From: Anarhynchus alexandrinus
Taxonomy: Eukaryota; Chordata; Aves; Charadriiformes; Charadriidae
Direction: 5' to 3'
Length of the DNA: 64,000 nucleotides
NCBI GenBank assembly: GCA_008711295.1
Contig: VUYV01000080.1
Location: forward strand, 1,575,139-1,639,138
Each line of letters starts with the position of its first letter. Position 1 is the stretch's first letter. The notes under the pieces are model-generated. The model searched no databases. It was given only the letters and a program-made list of their open reading frames with translations, and was not told where the DNA came from. Of this stretch, positions 33,201 to 45,400 are shown piece after piece. A program made the position numbers and the translations under genes.

Positions 33201-36200
33201 AGCATGGCTGGTGTCGGGGCAGGGGCCAAATCCAGCCCTGGAAGCCAGTACGACAAGCTCAGACTTCCTCCTGCCTGAGACTCAAATGGGGTTAGCAGAG
33301 ACGGGGCTTCTCCACTCTTCTAGGAGCTAAACTAATTCCCAGCTTGAGAAGAGGAAACAGGAATTTCCCCAACCCGGGTAAGGGGCTGTCCCTGGTGTAT
33401 TTTTAACTTAGGATGAGGATAAAAGAAGAAAAGTGTGTGACAGCTGCTAATGGCTTTGCTTAGTGCACACTGAGCGGTTCTCTTTGACAGGCACCAGAGA
33501 AGACCTAGAATAGAGGTGACACACCACCATCTCGAACCCCCTGCAAAGAGCCGAGGGAAGAAAGATTTCTCTCTCAGATATGTAGGTAGCTCTCAAATCT
33601 CTGGTTCCCTGACTCACCCGATGCTGAAGGCACTGTCTCGGGGCTCTCTCTCGCTAGAGAGATGCTAATCAGAGAAGTGAATTTACCTCTGATAGTGCTC
33701 CAACAAGCAAGTACAGTGTGAGTTCTGTTTCCTCCAGGTCCAGGCTGTGTTCATCAGAGGAGGGTGGGGAGGACAGGTGCTTTGATGACAAAAAAAATCA
33801 TTCTCTGCACATGTGTTTGCACTCAGGCTCCATCCATTTGCTTTTGGGTGTTACACCAGGCTAACACACAGCGTTTCCCATGTTGACCCATCTGTCCCAC
33901 AAGGCAGAGGAGTTAATGGTGACGCATTCTGCATTCATGCAGAAGGTCTGAGGATGGACAAACTCACCGACCCTGTCTGCGCTGCTCCAGGCTGCCCTTG
34001 GGTTCCTGCAGGCAGCTGGATTCAAATAGCTTTAGGACCAATGGCAAGGCTCCTGCCCCTGCCTGTGTTACTCATTTGGGAAGGCTGTCACAGGACTACA
34101 GAGCATCTGTAGTGAGCAAATCCTAGTGAGGAGTCTGGACCAGGCAGAGTCACCCCAAGTGGAATCAACAGCCAGGCCCTCATGCTGGGTTGAGCTGGGG
34201 AGGAAGGAGGTGATACCCCATTGCCTGTTCAGCATCAGCCAAAGCCCAGAGGAAGAACAGAAAAGCTGCTGTGATGTAGGAGACCTGGCACCCAGAGTGT
34301 TAGGGAGGGAGCAGAGGGTCTGCACTTCTCATGAGAAGGATCCAGGACCCACGTGAAGGCCCCAGGCGCCCAGACTGAGCTCAGGAGCTGGCAGTGCCTT
34401 CGCTGTATCTCTGACAACAGGAACAGCTCGGCCCTGGGGCTTAGTAACGGTTACGCACGCAGGGCTCCTGCACGGAGTGGAGCGCTGGGGTTGTGCTGGG
34501 AGAGCTGCAGCACCCCCAGGCACAGCAGACACCTGCCCTCTACCGAGCAGGGTGAAAGCCCTTCGCAGCTTCTCATACATTGTCTTCTCTTGGGCTGCAA
34601 GGGGAGAAAGTGCAGCTCCAGTCTTGGCTGGGCGCTAGCACTGGGAACACACGGCAGGAGGGTTTGGAGGGGGGACACCAGCTGCATCCCCACCGGAGCA
34701 GGGTGGCTGGGTGAGCCCTGGGTAGCAGAGCCCGTCGCAGGGTTGCAGAAGAGGGGAGCTGGTGCAAACCCAGCCCCGCTGCCTGGCCTGCATCCTCTGC
34801 CAGGGAGCAGGCAGCCTGTGCCCAGCACCAGCCGCAGCTCCGCGCTGGCACCTGGGATTTCTCACAACTAACACTGCCACCTCCCGGCTGTGACAAACCC
34901 CGCTCCTTCACAGCGACACCTTCCCGCAGCCTGCTGGACATCTATGCCAGGCCAAGGCTCAAAGGCGTCCCCTTCCCCAGGGGACAGACTTGCAGTTTGA
35001 AAAGAGGAGAGAGCTTGTCCAGGGTGCTCCCAAATCCAGATGCATGGATTGCACATGTTACACGCCGGTGTCTGTGTGTACTCAGAGGCCAAGCTCCTTT
35101 TATTGGGCTGCCGAGTGTGCTAAATGGTGCTGCAGCTGCTCTCTTGGGCTGGGGTCACTGTACGTGGGACCTGCAGCAGCCATCGGAGCAAGGAGGGTAG
35201 GAGGACTCAGTACCTGTGTCCTACCGATGTCAGCAGGGGCTCAGCACCTCAATGCCCAGCTGTCAGTCCTTCCTCAGCTACATGTCAAAGCAGATTCCAC
35301 TCCTCTCCCAGCTGGTACAGACTGGGGGCAGTGGGAACAGTCACAGAGGTTGTCCACATGCTCCTTGTAGTGCAGGGAAGTTCTTCTCCGATGATGTGGC
35401 CTGCCACAGAGAGGAGAGATCTCATGAACTCTACTGTGGAGTTGCCGGAGGATTCAAATTGGAGCTGAGGACATAATTAGGACATATCTCCTCAGAGGCA
35501 GACAGCATGCTGAGCTCAGGTCATGGTGTGGGAGGATCAGAGTTGCTCTGGACATCAGAGGGATGGGATGAAGAGTGGAGACAGTTGATGTGCTTGAAGA
35601 GCTCAAGCTGCAGAGTGCCCAGCAGCTATGCTCTTGAGGGTGGGGGTGCTGGATTGGTGATTCTGAAGAAGAAGAGATTGCTTTTTCAGTGGGGAGAGTA
35701 GAGCCTACTGCCACCTCCCCCCAGGCAATCATCCCTCCCTGACGGATCACAGGGAACACCTGTTGTCTATCTAGACAAGACTCCTGCAGCTCTGGAGATG
35801 ACATGTCCATCCAAGAACCCTCTCCCATCCTCCCTCAATCCCATCTCCCTGCACTTCTCCTCAAGCTGGGGCAAATCCTCATGCTTTGCCCTCAGCCCCA
35901 AATCTGCCTCCCCACCGGTGGCTGTTCTCTCAACCTAACTAGGTCCCACACCATTTTGGACTACAAAAGCTTTGCCCCCTTTCTGCTGCCAGAGGCTGTG
36001 CTGCCTGGTCCTTGACCCCTTTTCCCTCCAGTGGCTCAGGCCAGCCCCTTCTGCCAGCCATTCACTCACAGGGCTCTGCCCCAGAGCTGCATGATGGTCT
36101 CAGGTCCACAGAAAGGTAGCTCTGCTCTGTGGCTCAGGACAAGCCAAGAAGGGGCAGAGGCTTTGGGAGTGGATTCCCCTTTTTGCATAGGCAGCCTTGG

Positions 36201-36311
36201 CACTGATAGGCAGTGATGCAGCTAATCCACGTGGTCTAGAAAATGGGCTGTGCTTCAGCCTGACATATTAAGGACAGGTCCTGTCCCCCACCACAGCACA
36301 GATACGCTCTG
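30240..36311. other. MIR375-CFAP65 intergenic region, no gene recognised
   Basis: Base composition drops from GC-rich to moderate within this interval. Sequence near 30240-30440 has homeodomain-like words (GATTAG, CATTAAC) and a SOX-like CTTTGTTAA that could belong to miR-375 control. An AT-richer segment at 33390-33740 may be a conserved enhancer. No coding frame is credible. The CFAP65 3' UTR must start at 36311, but I found no clear polyadenylation hexamer close by. Confidence 0.55.
33390..33740. promoter_or_regulatory. Candidate noncoding regulatory element
   Basis: This AT-richer, non-repetitive stretch contains GTGACAGCTGCTAATGGC (a TGACAG homeobox-cofactor-like word overlapping an E-box and a homeodomain core), GATGCTAATCAG, and a short hairpin TCTCTCT-CGCT-AGAGAGA. 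It contrasts with the sequence around it. There is no direct evidence of function. Confidence 0.25.
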
Positions 36312-36453
36312 CTACCTTCGGGAAGGGCTGGGGGGTAGAGCAATGACCCTGGGCCGGGCTGTCAGCACCACCTCCCCACAGCTGGCTTCGATCAGGATGT
36401 TCTGCAGCGTGTTTTCCAGCACCAGCTCCACCAGGTTCCCAAAGGCCGTCTGC
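36312..36453 (-). CDS. CFAP65: CFAP65 last exon Z
   Basis: Acceptor TGTCCCTCCAG; stop TAG at 36314-36312. Encodes [20 protein letters not shown] and [19 protein letters not shown], the conserved C-terminus. The protein ends SPSRR, without the longer human tail. Confidence 0.93.
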
Positions 36454-39400
36454 CTGGAGGGACAAAAGTACAGGCAGAGGACAGCTATCAGAAAGCAGAT
36501 AAGGCAGGCTGCTTGCTGTGACTCCTCCCAGGAGACATCAGGCACAGCAGCGGAGCACACACTGTTTCCTACATGCTGAGGCCAATGAACCAAAGGCTTG
36601 AGCAATGGGGTGCTGACCCTTCTCCCAGAACTGCCACCAGCTGGCGTCAGGCCCTGACCTCGGACAGCTGGGTGACTGTGGTTTTACTGGTTTCTCTCTC
36701 CAAGCTGTGCTGTAGTTGGTATTTGTGCATAATGCTCATGGCCTGTACCAGTGTGCAAGGGTGTAGCCACAGCAAACGCGAGGTGATGAAATACTGCAGT
36801 AAAAATAAGAGGTAAGGTAAGCACCCACTGCACTCTAATGTCTAACACAGCCAGGAGTGTCTGAGCACAATGCAGATGTCACTCACCACCAGCATCCTGG
36901 CACTGCCCAGGGCTCAGCCCTGGCACACAGCAAACCTGCACTCTTCACAAGCCACACTCAGAAGAGGGTGGCTAGGTGGGCCAGCATCAATTTCCACCCA
37001 GAGCACACAAAACACCCCAGCAGAAATGCCCCAGGGCAGAAGCAGAAACGGGCTTCTAGCCAGGTGATGTGCTGCCATGGCTCTCCTGCCTGTGCAGCTC
37101 TTGCCACATAAAATGTGGCAGCTCTTCCTCACCTGCTCATCATCTCCTTTTGCTCCTTCAACTGCTTGTGGTGCAAAATCTCACTCATCCTCTCCCAAGA
37201 CTCCAGCAAATCATTGTTGGGAGAGATTTCCTGCCTCACGTCTTTCTTCCCTCCATCCTTCTCAGGGGAAAGATCTGGGGTAGCAGAGACCCTGGAGGGA
37301 ACTGTGGAGCACTGTCTCCTGTCCTGGAGCTCTGCTGATTCTTCACACCGGAACTGGGAGAAATATGGAATGGGCTCATCCAGGCTTCTTCTCACTGCAT
37401 CGTGGAACTGGGTGTTCTCCAAGACACCTCTGGGAGTAAGAAAATAAGGGATGAGTCCCAGCAAATCAGATATCTGTATGACCTCAGAGGATCATAGAAT
37501 AGAATCATAGAATAGTTTGGGTTGGAAAGGACCTTTAAAGTCCATCTAGTCCAACCTCCCCTGCAATGAGCAGGGACATCAACTAGATCAGGTTGCTCAG
37601 AGCCCTGTCCCACCTGACCTTGAATGTTTCCAGGGATGGGGCATCTACCACCTCTCTGGGCAACCTGTGCCAGTGTTTCACCACCCTTATGGTAAAAAAT
37701 TTCTTCCTTACATCTAGTCTAAATCTTCCCTCTTTTAGTTTAAAGCCATTACGCCTTGTGCTATCGCAATGGACCCTGCTAAAAAGTTTGCCCCCACCTT
37801 TCCAGTAGGCCCCCTTTAAGCACTGGAAGGCTGCTATAAGGTCTCCCTGGAGCCGTCTCTTCTCCAGGTTGAACAACCCCAACTCTCTCAGACTGTCCTC
37901 ACAGGAGAGGTGCTCCAGCCCTCTGATCTTCTTTGTGGCCCTCCTCTGGACCCACTCCAACAGGTCCATGTCTTTCTTGTGCTGGGGTCTCCAGAGCTGG
38001 ATGCAGTACTCCAGGTGGGGTCTCACGAGAGAGGAGTAGAGGGGCAGAATCACCTCCCTTGACCTGCTGGCCACACTTTTGATGCAGCCCAGGATGCAGT
38101 TGGCTTTCCGGGCTGTGAGCGCACATTGTTGGCTCACATCCAGCTTTTCATCCAACAGTACCCCCAAGTCCTTCTTGGCAGGACTACTCTCAATCCCTTC
38201 GTCTCCCAACCTGTATTGATACCAGGGGTTGCCCTGACCCAGGTGCAGGACCCTGCACTTGGTCTTGTTGAACCTCATGAGGTTCACACGGGCTCACTTC
38301 TCGAGCCTGTCCAGGTTCCTCTGGATGGTACCCCGTCCCTCAGGCGTCAACTGCACCACTCAGCTTGGTGTTGTCTGTAAACTTGCTGAGGGTGCACTTG
38401 ATCCTACTGTCTATGTCATTGATGAAGATATTGAGCAGTACTGGTCCCAATACAGACCCAGACAGTACAAGACCATACAAATCAGAGGAAAACCCTGATA
38501 TCAATGCTTAGTCTGTCCCTTCTTGCTTTCTGGGCCTAAGGGAGGCAGCAAGATGGCTTAAGCTAAGGAAACTACCTTTGCCTCCCCAGCTCTGGTTCTT
38601 TACATTTCTGCAGCTGACAGACAAAATAGGCGAATCCAAATGCAGCCTGTTCCCAAGAACATGGCCGGCAGTGCCCTGGTTCCTGGGCAGCGACACTCTT
38701 CACTATGCAGATATGGGCCCAGCCCCTAGCTGGGGAGTAAGTCCCTGCCTTTGGCTGTCACACCAGGACTCCTGAGCTCCTAGTTCCCAGGGCAGCCTTT
38801 GGCAGGCTGGATCCCCCATTCTGGTGTGGCAGGAGTGCATAGACTCCTCTGGGATTAGCAGAGGGCTGGCCATGCTGCATGCATTTTCCTGGAGCACAGG
38901 GGCTCCAAACTGGGTGAGGGTGAAGGGACACGCACCTGATGACAACTGTGAGTATGTCAGTCACTATCTGCAACTCCTGTTTGGAAGCAGCAGCCAGGGA
39001 CAGCCATCTGGGGTCCATGTCCATCCTGTCTCTGTCCCTACTCCCATCCACAAACTTGTTCTCCAAGTGTTGGTCACTGTAGGGGCTTGGAAAGGAGTTG
39101 TTCCATCAGTGGCAGCACTACTGAACCAAACTAACAAAGACCTGCATCCCCCTGGCTGAGCAGCACTGCAGGCAAGCAGGGAGTGGTGCAGGGTGCCAGG
39201 GGAGGAGTGGGAGCTGCTGCATTTGTCACAGCAGCAAGGACACTGTCATAAGAGAGGAGCACTGAGCTCTGACAGTATCTCCCTTTTGAAGCTGGCAGAG
39301 AAACAGGTCATGTCAGCTAATGCTGGGGAAAGCAAGGCACCTCTTGCCTAATACTGAGGGACTGGAGAGGAGCAGAGCAGAGCTCCAAGTTCAGTGCATA

Positions 39401-42400
39401 TCACAGCATGGGCAGCCCTGGCTCAGATGAAGATGCCAATCCAAAAAGCTGGATCTCTTACCGGGACAAGAAATATTTGGGGAACTCTGAGGTAAAGTTG
39501 CTGAAGAAGTCCTCAACAGAGTAGGACCTGGCTGTCACACCAAGGTGTAAGAGGATGGGCTTGGGAGGCTCTGGTTTGACCCACACATGGCTGGCTTCTT
39601 TGTCCAACAGCAGCCTCCTCTGAAAGTGTCCAGCCGGCAGATTTGGCATAGGGTGGTTTTTTATAGGGGGTAATGTCTGTTGGAGAGAAAGAAATGGCAG
39701 GTACTTGGTTGCTTCTCTGGCCACAGCTAGGTTGGTGTAGGTGTGAGCACTGACATGGGAACTGGAATGCCCAGCAGCCAGAGACACCAGATCACGGACA
39801 GCAGACAGCATCAAAATGGTTTTGGCACTGCAGTGCCGCTATCAGGCATGAGCGGCCATGCTGGAAATCAGGTCTGCTCCCTCCTCGCTGCCTAGTGTGG
39901 CAGCCCTGAGTCTCAGCAGGGCTTCAGGGTCCCCCCAGGGCACTTGGGGCTGTTGTACTCTGATCCATCCCTGAGGAACTCCGGGATCCCTGCTCTTCTG
40001 AGCACACCGGGAGTGCTGTGGGAGAAGGTGTGCAGGAATGCATGCGGAAATTGTCCCCTGAGCCTGGAAGGAAACCAGGAACTGACTCCAGCCACACTAC
40101 ATGGGTCAGTTTGGGGCTGCATTACCAGCAGATAGCCTGGGGGAAGTTTCTTAGGGCAGGAGTAGTCCAGAAGCCTGGGCAAGAAGGACACCACCGAGCT
40201 CTGGAGAAGCCCTCAGGCATCACAGGACTTCAATGACCTTTGAGACACAGCCTCTGGGAATGAAGCCAGAGGCCTTCACTGCTCCTGACACAGCCACAGC
40301 AGGTGACTGCAGGTTTCAAATTGTCACTAGGAGCCAAAACCCTAGAGGACTAAAAGAAATTGTTTTTACTTTTCCCCAACCATCCTTATATTCATCCCAG
40401 TGAATGCCTTGACCTGCATCACTGACCACATCTAACAGCACAGGGCAGACAGTCCAAGCTAGACCTGCCCTGAGCTGATACCTTCACACAGAACAGTTCA
40501 GGGCACGCAGAGGCACTCTGCAGGGTTCCAGGAGCACTGCTACAACCTTACTGTGGTGGCAGTCCTGAAAGTAACAAGCTGTGTCTCCTAGCTGAGTCAA
40601 CCTGCTCAGGCCCAGCCTCACACCAGCTCCCTCAACCCTTCCACATCTTGGGTTAGCTGGTTCTCCACAAGCCCTGTCATTCCCACAGCACGCGCTGCTG
40701 ACAGCTGTAGGTGCAGCGTGGCTCTGCCTTTGGGCCCAGGCAATTCTGCGGAGCATTCAGTGGGACTTTGTCTCGCACCTTGCCACCACTGCTGGAAAAG
40801 ACACACGGTTGTGCAAATTTGAGAGGAAACAGAGATGAACCAGGCAAATTGAGCTTTAAAGCTTTCCACGCACTTAAATCAGGGCAGTTCCTGCCTGCAG
40901 CTTCTCCCGAGGCACAGAGCACAGCTCTTTTAGTGGCAAGGGCAAAGTCTGCACCACGTCACACCAGAGTCCTGCCGCTTTCCATCGTGGCACACATTCC
41001 ATTGTGGCCCCAGTATGAAACCAGTCCAGGTACCCACTGTCCTGCCTATGTGCATCTTTTCTGCTTATTCGAAACCTTTCCCCCTTTCTCCAGTCACGGG
41101 TGTATGTTTGGTTCCAATTTCACTTCCCATTCACCTCAGCTGGAAAGTTACTGCACACAGGACACAGCCAGACAGTCTGATTCTTCTGGCTCCTCCAAAC
41201 AGTCTGTCTCCCAAAGCCTTGAAGCTACAAATCCTGCTGTGCTCTCTGTCCAGGCTCCCACGCTGTGATATCCAGCATCTGCCTCTTTTCTAAAGCAATC
41301 AGTTTGATTCTACTATGGGTGAGACAGGCCTGACTTACCTTGTATTTCCTGATCACAGCTGAGGATTCAGGGAGATTTTCTGTCTCAGCAGAATCTGATG
41401 ACCTCTAAAAAGGAAAAAAAAAGAAAAAGAGAAAAAAAAAAAAGGAAGACAAATCACAGTGTAGGAAAGATATGGAGTAGAACAAGACTCCAGGATTTTG
41501 TTTTACTTTGCCCAGCTGAGAGTCAATGATCTCATCTTCCCATTCTTCACTCAGGCCACATTCTTAATGCTAGTTACACATTTCTCTCCAGTGTTTATTC
41601 ATAGTTAAAAATCTAACCACCTGTTTCCAGAGCCACTGTTTGTTTTTTTTTCTTAAGTCTTCTCATGCACTTCCAAATTTCAGATGATTGTTAGCAAATT
41701 CAGAGTTTGTAAGGCGACCAGAAAAATCATTTTAATTACAAGTTCCCCACCTGCTATCCCCTCCCTCAATGTTAAAGACAGTGCAAGAGGATTCTTGGCT
41801 AGAAATCAAGATCTCATTTTCCACTATCCACAGACCAGCTATGAGCTCTTGTGTAGACTGGAGCCTCATGTCCTCTTATCAACTCACCTAAATTTTCTTA
41901 AGGAATATCTCTTGTTGACACCTGGCTGCTCTTTCTGAGCTTAGCTAAGCTGGTGTAAAGTCCTGGGAGCGCTTACCCCTCCAGGTGACTTTGGCTTCTT
42001 CTTAGTCCCAAGGTCCTTCTCTGTGATGATGAATTCCACAGCCTGTCGTTCCTTCTCCCTTTCCCACTCCTGCAGGTCCTTCTCATACTGAATCAGGGAC
42101 TCCTGGATGTATAGCTATGAAGCAAACCATGATTGGATGGAGGAAGGCTAGAAAGGAGCTGCAAATACCCCAGCTTCTGGCTCAAGTCCATGCCTATTAC
42201 CCATTCCTCCCTTCCAGGAGGTCCCAGCCAGAGCCCACTCTCTTTCCATATCTTCTAGTGGCATGAAGGGGAGAGAACAGTGCTATTATAAGACTTACAC
42301 AGAGAAGACACAGTCTCCTGCCAAAGGACACCTGGAAGGTGTCCAGAGGGACACTACCGCAAGTCTGTGCCCCAACTAGTACTAAAGAAGCAAGATTTGA

Positions 42401-45400
42401 TTTTTACAGGTATTTAAGTCTCTGACACCCACTGAAAGCCACTCCCATCCAAACCGTGACTTCTAGTAGCTGGGTTCAACTCACAAAGCCACTGTTGCAC
42501 AGTTACACCATATCTAGTGATCCACACAGACAGAGACACTTAAAGCATCAGGAGAGATGAAGTTCAGTATCTTCAGTAATAAGAATTGCTTGCCAGCATT
42601 ATGGAGCAAAGAAGGATTCCTTCAGCTGGAAGCAGCAGGCGGCTGACTGCTGTGGCCAGCCATTTGGGAACTGCAGTGACATGCCAAGATGATGGTAATA
42701 CACAGGTACTTCTTGCGTCTCACCTCACACACCAGATCTATGCTGTAGAAGGAAGCACTCCCTGAAGGTTGCAGGGTGATGAAGCAGGGGATGCTCTCTC
42801 CAGGCTGCACAACCCCTGACTCTGGAGCAATCTGCAACACCTAGGAGAAAAAAAAAAGCCACAGTGGAGCTGTTTCACTGTCTGGGGACCTTCTTCTGTG
42901 CCTTCTCTTTGCAGCAAACAGGACTGTGGGAATTCCCTCCCCTCCCCTTCTCAGAGGTATGTGGCATGAGAGAGAAGCAGCTGATATACTCAAAGACCAA
43001 CAATGAACTTTGCTGGTAGACAGGGTCCTGAGGTTCACTACCGCATCCTGTAGCTCCAGGTTGATGTATTCTTGCTGAAGTCTTCAGATTCCCCTTCTGA
43101 ATTAGTCCCCCCACCCCGGCCCCCGCATCCTAACCCTTGCCTTCACTTTTCTCTGCCTTTTCTTTTCATCAGCTTGTACAAAAGCAAAGTCCCTAGGATT
43201 GTTTCTGATTGTTTGGTTACAAATGGAGTGGAAAGTTCTTTTGTGGCACAATAGAGATGGGCAAGAAAGCTGTAGAGGAAAGAGAAGGAAGGACTCACCC
43301 TCTTGTCTTTACAGGTGCTTATCCGCCAGGCAAACACAACAGCCTCACTCTCTGAGATACTGTTGAGAAAGACAAGTCGACTGGCTTTGGTGCAGTCTGG
43401 GATATTGCCAAGGCAAATCCTGTGGTGTGACAAGGTGGCTGCCTGCAGGAAGCAAGGTAAAACCAGGAGGAACAGCGGTGAAGGAATATAGGATGTGGCC
43501 ATTGGAGAAGGGCAGTCACACAGTCATCTTTAAGTTATCCAGCAATTCATAGATAATATTAGCCAGTTATCTTTACCCTAACAACTTGAGGGAGTGTTGT
43601 GTTTCTGTCATTTTTGCTCTGGTTACAACAACTCTTTGCAGCAAGAGGACAGCCCTGTTGCAGTGGGATTGAGTGAGCAATGAACAGTAACACTGGTGGT
43701 GGGGCAGGAGAAGATCTCAAGAGCACACAGGACCAGTAGCACCAAAAGTCTGTCTGCAGCCCTTGCAATCCAGGCCTTTTCCCACTTCAGTTAGCAAACA
43801 CGTGAGGTGGGTGCTTGTGCAAAATCCTCATCAACCTGAATGCGAGTTTTGGACAAGTGCTTCCTACTGCATCTTGCTACTAGTATGCTACTAGTCTGTC
43901 CCATTCTCCAGGCACATTGCAAACTCTAATTAATTACACTGATCATAAGATAAACTAATGACTCTTGGTTACAGACAACAGAGCCCTGTGGAATGGCATC
44001 TTTGTTGGCAGCCTGAAACAGGATTTTAATCACCTTCGCTTTGCTTTACCCAGGAATGCAATCGCCCTGCTGGAAGCCAAAGAGCATATGTAGTTGTCGC
44101 TGGGCTCCAAGGTTGGCATGCTAATATCACAAAGGATGAATCCTTTACCTGCCTGGAGTATGCCTCTGCTGATGCTTTTTAATGCTGATTCACTACGCTG
44201 GGATCTGTGGCTGAGTTTAACAACAGATTGTCCAGGCTGGCAGGCCAGTTCTAGCCAGGCCAAGCTCCTGCTGAGCCAGCGACAGGTCAAACAAGTGCAT
44301 TCCTCGGGATGTACCAGAATTAGTGACCATCCTGCAGTCTGCATTCAGGTTATGCATCACCTGCATTTGGCTGTGAAATGGTGGCAGCCAAGCCCTAACA
44401 GGGTATATCAGGAGTATAATATTATTTTTGTGAATGAATTACCGAAGAAAAAGGTGGTGTAGCTGCAAACAAGAAAGGTAGCTGTGATGGGGGGTAACTT
44501 TTAATGAAAAATTCAGAACATAAACAAACCCTAAAACTTTTTGGTTCTAATGGCAGTGGAAGCAGCAAGCTGGAAAGAAAGCACCTTTCAGAACAACTGC
44601 TTTTATGAGTTAGGCTCTGGATTATCTGCTGGAATGGAAATACCTTGCTCTATCTCATGGCAAATGAACCCTCCTGCAGCACAGGCTACTGCTAAATGGG
44701 GCCACTTGCATATTTCTGTCACTCTCACATGTTTCTGGACTGATCATATTGCTCATATCAGCATACCTGGACTTACCTGCCCAGGCACAGTTAGCTGGGT
44801 AGAACCTGGAAAGACCGAAGGAGACAAAACTTCGCTGATTGTGGCAGTCTCTCCTATGGTATTCGGATCGTAGCCTACTCCCTGGAAGGTGATCAGAGCT
44901 GATTCACCCCCCAGAATGTGGATGAGAACATCAACCTGCCTTGGACAAGATAAGAGGTCTAAGTCCAGAGTCATATTTGGGACAGACGTGCAAGAAGTTA
45001 GTATACTTGTTAATGGACTGGTCTAAATACACCACACGCATGGATGAAGAGAAATCCAGTTTCATTTGCTCTTTCAGGCCTTGACTTTCCATGCTAACAC
45101 AGAAAAGTTGGTTAAGTAATTAGCCAGTTACTGCGTGAGATGGGCAGGGACTCCCTCTTGGAGCAAAAAGTTGGAGGTTTAAAATTAAATTTATTTATTT
45201 TTTCATGTAACCACCACAGAGCGGGGCAATAAGCAGTGCTCCAGCTCTGGCCCTGCCTGCCTGCTGCAGCTTAGGACAGAGGTCTTTGGGAAGGCTGTTT
45301 CCAGAGGGCTGCAGCAGTGTACACTGCGACACTAACAGACACCGACTTCAGTCTCTGTGGTGGAAGTTATTGGAGGCAAATAATGAACCACAAATCAGAT

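Noticed and set aside
35900..36311. Polyadenylation signal for CFAP65
   Set aside because: No AATAAA or ATTAAA was found on the minus strand close to the stop; a TTTATT near 35100 (plus) is over 1 kb away and not convincing.
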